From: Candidatus Pelagibacter communis | Lineage (GTDB): Bacteria > Pseudomonadota > Alphaproteobacteria > Pelagibacterales > Pelagibacteraceae | Reading direction: 5' to 3' | Length of the DNA: 45,645 bases | Assembly: GCF_001180205.1 (NCBI RefSeq) | Contig: NZ_CVSU01000045.1 | Location: 1-45,645 of the forward strand | In this document: one piece after another, positions 1-10,367 of the stretch | Numbering within the stretch: the stretch's first letter is position 1 | How the letters are laid out: the number at the start of each line of letters is the position of its first letter | Position numbers and translations under genes: made by a program | Notes under the pieces: model-generated | Seen by the model: only the letters and a program-made list of their open reading frames with translations | Told to the model about the DNA's origin: nothing | The model's database searches: none

Positions 1-63
1 GAACCTTTACCAAAGCTATTTTCGCCAACGATGATTGCTCTTTTGTGATCCTTTAAAGCTCCA
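1..63 (-). other. Inverted copy of an internal ctpA segment at the window edge (probable chimeric join)
   Basis: The first 63 bases are an exact reverse complement of bases 4746-4808, which encode the catalytic region of the CtpA protease later in this window. Base 64 no longer matches. The obg reading frame starts being sensible at about base 58 (codons for Ala-Pro-Arg-Lys-Phe-Thr) and has an in-frame stop at 46-48 inside the copied part. The two sequences share the short word gctcca at the junction, so the join lies within microhomology. Inverted joins between sites a few kb apart are the typical product of multiple-displacement amplification. I therefore read this as an artefact of a single-cell or whole-genome-amplified assembly, not a real rearrangement. 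Confidence 0.85.
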
Positions 64-633
64 AGAAAATTTACTAAAGGCACTATCGGAGAAGAATTTA
101 CAATATGGCTTCAATTAAAAACAATTGCTGATATCGGTATTATTGGATTGCCTAATGCAGGAAAATCAAGTTTGTTAGCAGCTTTAACAAACGCAAATCC
201 AAAAATTGCAAATTACAAATTTACAACTATTAATCCAAACCTTGGTGTTGCTTCTTACGATGATAAAGAAATTACCATTGCAGATATTCCAGGATTAGTT
301 GAAGGAGCTCACGAAGGTATAGGTTTAGGTATACAGTTTTTAAAACATATAGAGAGATGTAAGTCTTTACTGCACTTAATAGATGTCACCAACTTAGATC
401 TGAATGTGTCTTATAATCAGGTGAAAAATGAATTAAAAAGCTACAGTGCAAAGTTATTAGAAAAAAAAGAACTAATTGTGCTTAATAAAATTGATTTGAT
501 TGATGAAGAAACAGCAAATGAAGTTATAGATCATTTTTCAAAAGGTAAAAATTGTGAGATTATGACAATGACAACTCTGGAAAAAAAATCTGTATCAAAA
601 ATTAAAGCAAAACTTTTGTCTTATGTATCTTAA
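58..633 (+). CDS. obg: GTPase Obg/CgtA, 5' part missing
   Basis: Ribosome-associated GTPase acting in 50S subunit assembly and stress signalling. The frame reads AlaProArgLysPheThrLysGly, then GEEFTIWLQLKTIADIG, the end of the Obg fold, and passes into the G domain. Visible motifs are the P-loop GLPNAGKSS (codons from 142), the switch II DIPGLVEGAHEGIG and the base-recognition NKID. The protein stops soon after the G domain, so no C-terminal OCT domain is present. The true N-terminus, about 140 residues, is absent because bases 1-63 are an inverted ctpA fragment. The leucine codon at 148 should not be taken as a start. The 3' end overlaps proB by 11 bases, so the two are probably translationally coupled. 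Confidence 0.9.
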   Translation, partial: APRKFTKGTIGEEFTIWLQLKTIADIGIIGLPNAGKSSLLAALTNANPKIANYKFTTINPNLGVASYDDKEITIADIPGLVEGAHEGIGLGIQFLKHIERCKSLLHLIDVTNLDLNVSYNQVKNELKSYSAKLLEKKELIVLNKIDLIDEETANEVIDHFSKGKNCEIMTMTTLEKKSVSKIKAKLLSYVS

Positions 634-1729
634 AAACTCCAAAATAATTGTTGTCAAAATTGGATCATCTCTTCTAGTTGATCAAAATAAAAAAATTAGG
701 AGAAAATGGTTATCTAGTTTTGCAAAAGATATTAAAAAATTAAGAGATACAAATCAAAAAGTAGTTATCGTTAGTTCTGGTGCTATAGCCTTAGGTTGCA
801 AGAAAATGAATTATAATAAAAAAAATATTAAATTAGATAAAAGTCAAGCTATCGCTTCTATTGGTCAAATAGAGCTGATGAATTTATTTTCACAAACTTT
901 TGCAAAATATAAATTAAATATTTCTCAGATTTTGCTTACATTAGAAGATACCGAGGAAAGAAGAAGATCTCTCAATGCAAAACGAACTTTTGATAATCTT
1001 TTTGAACTTGGTTTTATTCCTGTAGTAAATGAAAATGACACTATTGCAACGAGTGAAATAAAATATGGAGATAATGATAGATTGGCATCTAGAGTTGCAC
1101 AAATTACAAACGCAGATACCTTAATTTTATTATCTGATGTTGATGGTTTGTATACAAAAAATCCTAAAATTTTTAAGGATGCTAAACTAATAAAGAAAAT
1201 TGATGACCTAAAAAAAAATCTAAAAAAAATTTATATTAAAGGCGTAAATGAATATGGAAGTGGTGGTATGCATACAAAAATTGAAGCAGCAAAAATATGT
1301 CAGCTTGCTGGTACTAGTATGGTTATTGCAAATGGACTATATTCAAATCCTATCTCAAAAATAATTGAAAAAAATAACTGCACCTGGTTTAGTCCAAAAG
1401 TTTCAAAGTTAGATGCCAGAAAAAAATGGATAATAAGTTCTATAGCACCTAAAGGGGCTTTAATAATTGATGATGGTGCTAAAAAAGCATTAAAATCTGG
1501 AAAAAGTTTGTTAGCAGCAGGCATTAAAAAAGTTTCGGGAAGATTTAACAAAGGTGATCATATTAAAGTATTAGATAAAAAAAATAACGAATGTGCTAGA
1601 GGTTTAAGTTCCTTTACCTCTGATGAGGTGACTAAAATTATGGGTCATCACTCGAATGAAATTGAAAAATTATTAGGCTATGTTGCAAAATCAGAAGTTA
1701 TTCATAAAGATGATATGGTGGAAATTTAA
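623..1729 (+). CDS. proB: Glutamate 5-kinase
   Basis: Catalyses ATP-dependent phosphorylation of glutamate, the first step of proline synthesis in the cytoplasm. The 368-residue length matches the two-domain form. An amino-acid kinase domain fills about residues 5-260, with KIGSSLL at 12-18, SSGAIALG at 51-58, VNENDT at 135-140 and GDNDRLASRVA at 149-159. A C-terminal PUA domain follows from about residue 275. Feedback inhibition by proline is usual for this family. The start overlaps the end of obg and the stop directly abuts the proA start codon, giving an obg-proB-proA operon. Assignment is secure. Confidence 0.96.
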   Translation: MYLKNSKIIVVKIGSSLLVDQNKKIRRKWLSSFAKDIKKLRDTNQKVVIVSSGAIALGCKKMNYNKKNIKLDKSQAIASIGQIELMNLFSQTFAKYKLNISQILLTLEDTEERRRSLNAKRTFDNLFELGFIPVVNENDTIATSEIKYGDNDRLASRVAQITNADTLILLSDVDGLYTKNPKIFKDAKLIKKIDDLKKNLKKIYIKGVNEYGSGGMHTKIEAAKICQLAGTSMVIANGLYSNPISKIIEKNNCTWFSPKVSKLDARKKWIISSIAPKGALIIDDGAKKALKSGKSLLAAGIKKVSGRFNKGDHIKVLDKKNNECARGLSSFTSDEVTKIMGHHSNEIEKLLGYVAKSEVIHKDDMVEI

Positions 1730-2980
1730 ATGATTAAATATATGAATTTAATTGGAATAAAAGCTCGAAAAGCTAGTGAGTATAAAGTTAAAACTGAAAT
1801 AAAAAATAAAGTCTTAAATGATTACGCAAAATTAATTAAGAATGAAAAAAAATTTATTATTAATCAAAATTCAAAAGATATTAATTACGCAAGAAAAAGA
1901 GGTTTAAAAGAGAACTTAATCAAAAGACTTCATTTAAATGAAAATAAATTGAATGGAATTATAAATTCTATTTTAAAAATATCTAAATTAAGGGACCCTA
2001 TAGACAACACTTTAGAAAAATGGAAAAGACCAAATGGTTTGAACATAAAAAGAGTATCAATACCAATTGGAGTTATTGGTGTTATTTATGAAAGTAGACC
2101 AAATGTAACTTCAGATGTTGCTAGTCTTTGTTTTAAATCTGGAAACGTAGTGATTTTGAAAGGAGGCTCTGAGGCTATAAATTCTAATAAAGCCTTAGCT
2201 AAGTTGTTTAGAAAAGCACTTAAAAAAAATAAAGTTGATGAAAACTTTATTCAATTTATCGACTCAAAACAAAGAAAACTAGTAGATATAATGCTTTCTA
2301 AAATGAAAAAATATATCGATGTCGTCATACCTCGTGGTGGAAAAAATTTAGTTAAAAAAGTTTTGGAATTATCCAAAGTACCTATAATTGGGCATTTAGA
2401 GGGAATTTGTCATACTTATATAGATAAAGATGCAGAATTAAAAATGGCTAAAGAAGTTGTCTATAACGCTAAATTAAGAAATACAAGTATTTGTGGCGCG
2501 ACTGAAACTATTCTTATTCATAAAAATATAGTTAAAAAATTTAGCAATCCTATTTTACAGGAACTTGAAAATAGTGGTTGTAAAATAATTGGCGAAAAGG
2601 TTTTGAAAAGTTATTACAATGGTCAAATATATCCTGCAAAAGAAAAAGATTGGTCAACTGAATATTTATCATCAATTGTATCTGTTAAAGTTGTCAAAAA
2701 TTCTGAAGAGGCAATTAAGCATATTAACAAATACGGAACTATGCACACTGACTCCATCATTACAAAAAATAAAAAGACAGCAAAATATTTCCTAAAAAAT
2801 GTTAAAAGCTCAATTGCAATGCATAATACTTCGACTCAATTTGCTGATGGTGGTGAATTTGGATTTGGTGGAGAAGTTGGAATTTCTACTAATACACTGC
2901 CACCAAGAGGTCCTGTGGGTTTAAATCAATTGATTTCATATAAATATGAAATAACTAGTAATGGTAAAATAAGAAATTAA
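1730..2980 (+). CDS. proA: Gamma-glutamyl phosphate reductase (glutamate-5-semialdehyde dehydrogenase)
   Basis: NADPH-dependent reduction of glutamyl 5-phosphate to glutamate semialdehyde, the second step of proline synthesis. The 416 residues carry the ALDH-superfamily fold with family-specific motifs: VIYESRPNVTSDV (118-130), PRGG (201-204), GHLEGICH (221-228), and the nucleophile Cys255 in NTSICGATE. A glycine-rich C-terminal GGEFGFGGEVGIS segment is also present. The ATG immediately follows the proB stop with no spacer. A second Met at residue 5 (base 1742) is an alternative start. ProB and ProA usually form a complex that channels the labile phosphate, in keeping with their adjacency. 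Confidence 0.95.
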   Translation: MIKYMNLIGIKARKASEYKVKTEIKNKVLNDYAKLIKNEKKFIINQNSKDINYARKRGLKENLIKRLHLNENKLNGIINSILKISKLRDPIDNTLEKWKRPNGLNIKRVSIPIGVIGVIYESRPNVTSDVASLCFKSGNVVILKGGSEAINSNKALAKLFRKALKKNKVDENFIQFIDSKQRKLVDIMLSKMKKYIDVVIPRGGKNLVKKVLELSKVPIIGHLEGICHTYIDKDAELKMAKEVVYNAKLRNTSICGATETILIHKNIVKKFSNPILQELENSGCKIIGEKVLKSYYNGQIYPAKEKDWSTEYLSSIVSVKVVKNSEEAIKHINKYGTMHTDSIITKNKKTAKYFLKNVKSSIAMHNTSTQFADGGEFGFGGEVGISTNTLPPRGPVGLNQLISYKYEITSNGKIRN

Positions 2981-2981
2981 A

Positions 2982-3503
2982 TTGAATAACACAAAAATAA
3001 AAATTGGTGTATTAGGTGGATCGTTTGATCCTGCTCACAAAGGACACTTAGCAATTTCAAAGGAGGCAAAAAAAAGATTTAAACTCAAAAAAGTTATTTG
3101 GGCAATTACAAAAAAAAATCCGTATAAAATAGAGAGCAAGACATCTGTTGCTAACAGAATTAAATATTGTAAAAAAATTATTAGTACAAATTCATTTATT
3201 AAGGTTAAATTTTATGAAAAAATTATTAAATCAAATAAAACTATTAATTTAATCAATTATTTAAAAAAAGATAAAAGCATTGAAATTTATTTTTTAATGG
3301 GTGCCGACAACCTTATTAATTTTCATAAATGGCATAAATCTAAATTAATTTCAAAAAAATGTAACATCCTAGTTTTTGATAGACATGGGTATAAAAAAAA
3401 TTCTTTAAAATCAAAGACATTTAAGCAACTTAGAAAGACCAATCTAGAATTTATTGAGTTTAATAAAGTCAACATTTCATCTTCTCAATTAAGAAAAATT
3501 TGA
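2982..3503 (+). CDS. nadD: Nicotinate-nucleotide adenylyltransferase
   Basis: Transfers AMP from ATP to nicotinate mononucleotide in NAD synthesis. The nucleotidyltransferase signature GGSFDPAHKGH lies at residues 12-22, and the C-terminal ISSSQLR near 165-171 corresponds to the ISSTxIR motif. The start is a TTG codon one base after the proA stop; no ATG or GTG gives a complete N-terminal strand. At 173 residues it is somewhat shorter than the usual 190-215. Its place between proA and rsfS is the standard alphaproteobacterial order. Confidence 0.9.
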   Translation: MNNTKIKIGVLGGSFDPAHKGHLAISKEAKKRFKLKKVIWAITKKNPYKIESKTSVANRIKYCKKIISTNSFIKVKFYEKIIKSNKTINLINYLKKDKSIEIYFLMGADNLINFHKWHKSKLISKKCNILVFDRHGYKKNSLKSKTFKQLRKTNLEFIEFNKVNISSSQLRKI

Positions 3504-3520
3504 TAATCTAAATTCAATTA

Positions 3521-3871
3521 ATGGACAAAATTTCAGACTTAAAAGAAATTGTAATCAACACTCTAGATCTCAATAAAGCTCAAGACATTGTAACTATTGA
3601 TCTTAAAGACAAAAGTTCTATGGCTGATTACATGATCATAGCAAGTGGAACCTCATCTAGACATATTCAATCTTTATCAGAACAAGTTTTAGAAAAACTT
3701 AAGAATAACGGTGTAAAAGACTCAAAAATTGAGGGTAAAGAAAGTGGAGAATGGAAACTTGTTGATGGGATTGATTTGATTGTTCATATTTTTCATCCAG
3801 AAAAAAGAAAATTTTATGAATTAGAAAAAATTTGGTCAGAGCTAATTCCAAAAGAAAAAGTGATGATATGA
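3521..3871 (+). CDS. rsfS: Ribosomal silencing factor RsfS
   Basis: Small DUF143/YbeB-family protein that binds L14 of the 50S subunit and blocks subunit joining under starvation. The 116 residues cover the whole domain, with the conserved region SSMADYMIIASGTSSRHIQS at about 36-55 and the segment around GKESGEWKLVDG near 88-99. It follows nadD after 17 bases, and its stop overlaps the ctpA start as ATGA. In many alphaproteobacteria rlmH lies next; here it is absent from that position. Confidence 0.93.
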   Translation: MDKISDLKEIVINTLDLNKAQDIVTIDLKDKSSMADYMIIASGTSSRHIQSLSEQVLEKLKNNGVKDSKIEGKESGEWKLVDGIDLIVHIFHPEKRKFYELEKIWSELIPKEKVMI

Positions 3872-5007
3872 AAAAAATTAAATTTTTATTATTATTTTTT
3901 TTTTCCGTTTTTTATTTAAATAAAACAGTTATTTCAGCTGAAATTGATATCTATAAAAAAATTGATCTATTCGGTGAGGTTCTAGAAAAAATTAATAAAG
4001 AATATGTTGATGAGTTCAATCAATCTGAGAGTATGGACTCTGCTATCAATGGACTTTTACAATCCTTAGATCCTTATTCATCCTACATGTCTCCTAAAAT
4101 TTTTGATGAAATGCAAACAGAAACCAGTGGTGAATTTGGTGGACTAGGAATTGAAGTTAGCATGGAGGCTGGTGTGGTAAAAGTAATTTCACCAATAGAT
4201 GATACACCTGCATCTAGGGCTGGATTAAAAGCTGGTGATTACATAGTAAAAATAAATGATGTTCAGGTTCAAGGAAAATCATTAAGTGAAGCTGTTGATT
4301 TAATGAGAGGACCTGTAGGTTCTGGAATAGAGTTAACAGTAAGACGAAGAGGTGAAAAAAAAGCATTAACATTTAATATAATAAGAGAAGTTATTCAGGT
4401 TCAATCTGTTAAATCTGAAATAATAGATGAAAGTATAGGATACATCAGACTTACTTCATTTAACGATAACAGTAGTGATCAAATAGAAAAACAAATTAAA
4501 AAACTTAAAAAAGATAAAAACTTAAATTCATTTATTTTAGATTTAAGAAATAATCCTGGAGGTCTTTTATCTCAAGCAATAAAGATATCAGATTTTTTTC
4601 TAGAAAATGGAGAGATAGTTTCAACAAAAAGCAGAAAAAAATCTGAAAATAGAAAATGGTTTGCAAAAAAAGGAGATATTACTGATGGAAAAACACTATT
4701 GGTTTTAATCAACTATGGTTCAGCATCTGCTTCTGAAATTGTTGCTGGAGCTTTAAAGGATCACAAAAGAGCAATCATCGTTGGCGAAAATAGCTTTGGT
4801 AAAGGTTCTGTGCAATCAATTATTCCTTTAAAAAATCGTGGTGCTATCAGATTAACTGTCGCAAAATATTATCTTCCTTCTGGAAAATCTATTTCTGAAG
4901 TAGGTGTTAGACCAGATATTGAAGTAAATGAAGAAGGTGATGATTTTAGAATAAAAACTGATACTGATAATCAATTAAACTACGCTATCAAGTTACTTAA
5001 CGGATAA
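3868..5007 (+). CDS. ctpA: Carboxyl-terminal processing protease (S41 family)
   Basis: Periplasmic or membrane-attached serine protease that trims or degrades exported proteins from their C-termini. The ATG at 3868 is preferred over an upstream TTG at 3832 because it begins a clear signal peptide (MKKIKFLLLFFFSVF, cleavage after about residue 24) and overlaps the rsfS stop as ATGA. The mature protein has a PDZ domain at about residues 85-165 (EFGGLGIEV) and an S41 peptidase core. The Ser nucleophile lies within GSASASE (284-290) and the catalytic Lys312 in SFGKGS. A piece of this gene (4746-4808) reappears inverted at the left window edge. Confidence 0.93.
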   Translation: MKKIKFLLLFFFSVFYLNKTVISAEIDIYKKIDLFGEVLEKINKEYVDEFNQSESMDSAINGLLQSLDPYSSYMSPKIFDEMQTETSGEFGGLGIEVSMEAGVVKVISPIDDTPASRAGLKAGDYIVKINDVQVQGKSLSEAVDLMRGPVGSGIELTVRRRGEKKALTFNIIREVIQVQSVKSEIIDESIGYIRLTSFNDNSSDQIEKQIKKLKKDKNLNSFILDLRNNPGGLLSQAIKISDFFLENGEIVSTKSRKKSENRKWFAKKGDITDGKTLLVLINYGSASASEIVAGALKDHKRAIIVGENSFGKGSVQSIIPLKNRGAIRLTVAKYYLPSGKSISEVGVRPDIEVNEEGDDFRIKTDTDNQLNYAIKLLNG

Positions 5008-5008
5008 T

Positions 5009-5482
5009 ATGAATAAAAATTTTAAAGATTTACCACTAAGAAGTGGGGTCGGAATTGTGTTATTGAACAAAGAAAATAAAGTATTCGTAGCAAAAAGAAT
5101 TGATAATCCTAAAAATTTTTGGCAAATGCCTCAGGGTGGTGTTGATGAGGGAGAGGATAATTTAAAAGCTGCATTTAGAGAACTAGAAGAAGAAACAAGT
5201 ATCAAAAGCGTAGAACTTATAAAAGAATTAGATGGTACATTAACCTATGACTTACCTGATAGATTACTAGGTATTATTTGGAAAGGTAAGTACAAAGGTC
5301 AGAAGCAAAAATGGTTTTTAATGCGATTTATTGGAAATGATAATGAAATAAATATTAATACATCTAATCCAGAATTTTTAGATTGGAAGTGGATTGACTT
5401 AGATTTAATTACTGATGTTGTTGTTGATTTTAAACATCATGTTTACAAAGAACTTAAAGAAAAAGTAAAAAAATTAATTTAG
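5009..5482 (+). CDS. rppH: RNA pyrophosphohydrolase (Nudix)
   Basis: Removes pyrophosphate from the 5' triphosphate end of mRNA, so initiating decay, or hydrolyses dinucleoside polyphosphates (IalA/NudH type). The 157 residues contain a Nudix box from Gly43 to Ile65, with the metal-binding REL-E-EE core at 57-62. The box glycine is replaced by Ser64. The N-terminal LPLRSGVGIVLLN and the WQMPQGGVDEGE stretch are typical of RppH. The start lies one base after the ctpA stop. The last nine bases overlap the convergent atpC. Confidence 0.9.
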   Translation: MNKNFKDLPLRSGVGIVLLNKENKVFVAKRIDNPKNFWQMPQGGVDEGEDNLKAAFRELEEETSIKSVELIKELDGTLTYDLPDRLLGIIWKGKYKGQKQKWFLMRFIGNDNEININTSNPEFLDWKWIDLDLITDVVVDFKHHVYKELKEKVKKLI

Positions 5483-5865
5483 AGTTTTTAAAACTTGAAC
5501 TTTTTGATCTGCTAAATATTTTGATTGATCATTAATATCAGTTTTATTAGCCTCTTCTTCTGCCTGTTTAAGTAAATCTTGTTGCTTTGATTTATCCAAA
5601 TCAGTGAGATTAAAAATTGTACTTGTCAAAATAGATAGATTATTATTTTTAAACTCAACAATACCATCTTCAACATAGTAATTTTCATCACCTGATTTTG
5701 ATAAAATCTTAATTATCCCAGGTTTTAAAAAGGAAATAATAGAAATATGATCCTTCAATATTCCCATCTCTCCTTCAAAAGCAGGGACAACGACTTCTGA
5801 AACATCATCTTTTACTAAAAAAGATTTTTCAGGATTTACTATTTCAACTTTAAACTCTTCGCTCA

Positions 5866-5866
<1 letters not shown>
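5474..5866 (-). CDS. atpC: ATP synthase F1 subunit epsilon
   Basis: Central-stalk subunit of F1 that couples rotation to catalysis and can inhibit ATP hydrolysis. The 130 residues comprise the N-terminal beta-sandwich (VVVPAFEGEMGILKDH at about 26-41) and a short helical C-terminus, as usual in alphaproteobacteria. The start ATG shares one base with the atpD stop (TAATG), so translation is probably coupled. This is the last gene of atpHAGDC. Its 3' end overlaps rppH by nine bases, leaving no room for an intergenic terminator. Confidence 0.93.
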
Positions 5867-8159
<2,293 letters not shown>

Positions 8160-8165
8160 AAATTA

Positions 8166-9701
8166 TTAAGATTTAAAATTTCCTTTTAGTTGAGTGATTA
8201 CCTCAACAAGTAATTTTTCTTTATCTTCCTCAAGTTTTCCTGAAGTTAAAATTGACTCGATAATTTCAGGCTTATCTGATTTACATTTTTCAATAATCTT
8301 GCTCTCAAATTCAGCAACGTCTTTTAAATCAATATCATCAAGATAACCTTTCACTCCACAAAATACTGAAATAACTTGTTCCGCAACAGTCATTGGTGAA
8401 TATTGTTTTTGTTTTAAAAGTTCAGTTAGTTTAGAGCCTCTATTCAAGAGTTGCTGAGTGGATGCATCTAAATCAGATCCGAATTGAGCAAAAGCTGCCA
8501 TTTCTCTGTATTGTGCTAACTCTAGTTTCATTGAACCAGAAACTTTTTTCATCGCTTTTGTTTGAGCTGATGAACCAACCCTAGATACTGATAATCCTAC
8601 GTTAATTGCAGGTCTTATACCTTGGTTAAATAGTTCTGTTTCAAGGAAAATTTGTCCATCTGTAATTGAAATAACGTTAGTTGGAATAAACGCGGATACG
8701 TCTCCACCTTGTGTTTCAATAATTGGCAGTGCAGTAAGTGACCCTCCACCATGTTCATCGCTTAATTTTGCTGCTCTTTCAAGCAATCTACTATGAAGAT
8801 AAAATACATCTCCAGGATAAGCCTCACGTCCTGGGGGCCTTCTTAATAACAATGACATTTGTCTATAAGCAACAGCTTGTTTAGACAAATCATCATAAAT
8901 TATTAACGCATGCATTCCATTATCTCTAAAATACTCACCCATAGCACAACCTGTGTATGGTGCTAAGAATTGTAAAGGAGCAGAGTCAGATGCAGTAGCA
9001 GCAACGATTGTTGTGTACTCCATAGCTCCAGCTTCTTCTAGTGTTTTTTGAATTTGTCTTACTGTTGATCTTTTTTGTCCAACTGCAACGTATATACAAT
9101 AGAGTTTTTGTTTTTCATCTCCAGATTCATTGATTTTTTTTTGATTAATGATTGCATCTACTGCAACAGCTGTTTTACCAGTTTGTCTATCACCAATAAT
9201 TAATTCCCTTTGCCCTCTTCCAATCGGAACTAGACTATCAATTGATTTAAGACCAGTTTGCATTGGTTCACTTACTGATTGTCGTGGAATAATACCAGGA
9301 GCTTTTACTTCAACCCTGCTTTTTTTAATTCCTTTGTCTAATGGTCCTTTTCCATCAATAGGATTTCCTAAACCATCCACTACTCTTCCTAATAATTCTT
9401 TTCCAACTGGAGTATCAACAATATTACCAGTTCTTTTTACCACATCCCCTTCTTTAACGTTTCTGTCATCACCAAAAATTACGACACCAACGTTTTCACT
9501 TTCTAAGTTTAGAGCCATACCTTTTGAACCATCTGCAAACTCTACCATTTCACCAGCTTGAACATTATCCAAACCATAAATCCTAGCAATACCATCTCCA
9601 ACTGATAAAACTTGACCAACTTCAGTGACTTCTGCTTTATCACCAAAATTTTTAATTTGTTCTTTTAATATTTTTGTAACTTCTGAAGGATTTATTTCCA
9701 T
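8166..9701 (-). CDS. atpA: ATP synthase F1 subunit alpha
   Basis: Non-catalytic nucleotide-binding subunit of F1. The 511 residues begin [16 protein letters not shown], the N-terminal helix that meets the delta subunit. They carry the P-loop GDRQTGKT at 170-177, the conserved [21 protein letters not shown] region near 286-306, and [13 protein letters not shown] near 368-380. Length and sequence are canonical. The start follows the atpH stop immediately. Confidence 0.98.
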   Translation of the reverse strand: MEINPSEVTKILKEQIKNFGDKAEVTEVGQVLSVGDGIARIYGLDNVQAGEMVEFADGSKGMALNLESENVGVVIFGDDRNVKEGDVVKRTGNIVDTPVGKELLGRVVDGLGNPIDGKGPLDKGIKKSRVEVKAPGIIPRQSVSEPMQTGLKSIDSLVPIGRGQRELIIGDRQTGKTAVAVDAIINQKKINESGDEKQKLYCIYVAVGQKRSTVRQIQKTLEEAGAMEYTTIVAATASDSAPLQFLAPYTGCAMGEYFRDNGMHALIIYDDLSKQAVAYRQMSLLLRRPPGREAYPGDVFYLHSRLLERAAKLSDEHGGGSLTALPIIETQGGDVSAFIPTNVISITDGQIFLETELFNQGIRPAINVGLSVSRVGSSAQTKAMKKVSGSMKLELAQYREMAAFAQFGSDLDASTQQLLNRGSKLTELLKQKQYSPMTVAEQVISVFCGVKGYLDDIDLKDVAEFESKIIEKCKSDKPEIIESILTSGKLEEDKEKLLVEVITQLKGNFKS

Positions 9702-10259
9702 TTATGCCTCTATCATTCTATTTTCGATTTGTTGTAATTTATTTTTAATTGAGGTATCGACCATAGTACTTCCAACTTGTACTATCAGACCTCCTATTAA
9801 ACTTTTATCATGTTTGTAGTTTAATTTTATTTTTGAGCTAAAATTTTTTGTTAAATCCTCTGTAATTTTTTCAATTTCTTCATTAGATAATTCTTTTGCT
9901 GATTTTAATTCTGCCTTAAGTTCACCTCTTTTTTTTGAACAAATTTCAATAAAACTTTTAAGAATACGCTCGATAAAAAAGAAACGTCTTTTTTGGATTA
10001 AAAAACATAAAAAATTTTTAAATAAAGACTCAAATTTATTATTTTCAGAGATTGTATTGATTACTTTCAGTAAATCTTGTCGGCTTGTAGTTGGATCTTT
10101 AATCAAATTAGAAAAATCTTCACTTTGATCAATTAAATTAAGAATAGATGAAGAATGATCTTCGATCTGACTTAAAAGATTGTTTTCCTCTGAAAGTTCA
10201 AAAAGCGCAAGAGAGTACCTTTCAGCTGAAGTTATTGAAAATCCGGTGTCTTTACTCAA
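9702..10259 (-). CDS. atpH: ATP synthase F1 subunit delta
   Basis: Peripheral-stalk subunit that links F1 to the b subunits (OSCP-like). The 185 residues have the N-terminal helical domain (ERYSLALFELS at about 13-23) and the C-terminal KSLIGGLIVQVGSTMVD signature near 154-170. The start codon is TTG. It is supported by an AGAGGA ribosome-binding site six bases upstream and by correct alignment with the family N-terminus. It is the first gene of atpHAGDC. The F0 genes are elsewhere, as in other alphaproteobacteria. Confidence 0.93.
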   Translation of the reverse strand: MSKDTGFSITSAERYSLALFELSEENNLLSQIEDHSSSILNLIDQSEDFSNLIKDPTTSRQDLLKVINTISENNKFESLFKNFLCFLIQKRRFFFIERILKSFIEICSKKRGELKAELKSAKELSNEEIEKITEDLTKNFSSKIKLNYKHDKSLIGGLIVQVGSTMVDTSIKNKLQQIENRMIEA

Positions 10260-10265
10260 CTTGGT

Positions 10266-10271
10266 TCCTCT
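10266..10271 (-). promoter_or_regulatory. Ribosome-binding site fixing the TTG start of atpH
   Basis: Minus-strand AGAGGA stands six bases before the TTG at 10259. A good Shine-Dalgarno sequence at ideal spacing supports the non-ATG start. Confidence 0.6.
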
Positions 10272-10303
10272 ATAATGTTGAAGATTATTTAAAAATCACG
10301 CCC

Positions 10304-10332
10304 TAAATAGCATATGACCCTTATGTCTTCAA
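10304..10332 (-). promoter_or_regulatory. Possible promoter of the atpHAGDC operon
   Basis: Minus-strand TTGAAG (10327-10332) and TATTTA (10304-10309) are separated by 17 bases, about 45 bases before the atpH start. The -10 match is weak. The region 10260-10367 is the only space upstream of the operon, so a promoter is expected here, but the exact boxes are uncertain. Confidence 0.3.
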
Positions 10333-10342
10333 GTAGCGGATT

Positions 10343-10366
10343 CGTAAAAAAGGCATCTTTTTTGCG
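10343..10366 (-). terminator. Stem-loop directly after priA, possible terminator
   Basis: The sequence forms a stem with arms CGCAAAAAAG and CTTTTTTACG (minus strand; one C-A mismatch) around a four-base ATGC loop. It begins two bases after the priA stop. The T-run lies within the 3' arm rather than after it, so termination strength is unclear. Confidence 0.4.
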
Positions 10367-10367
10367 G

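Noticed and set aside
148-633. A complete short GTPase gene starting at 148
   Set aside because: The frame reads upstream through normal Obg sequence to about base 58; the TTG at 148 is an internal leucine of the P-loop.
9148-9561. 137-residue plus-strand reading frame opposite atpA
   Set aside because: Shadow of conserved atpA codons.
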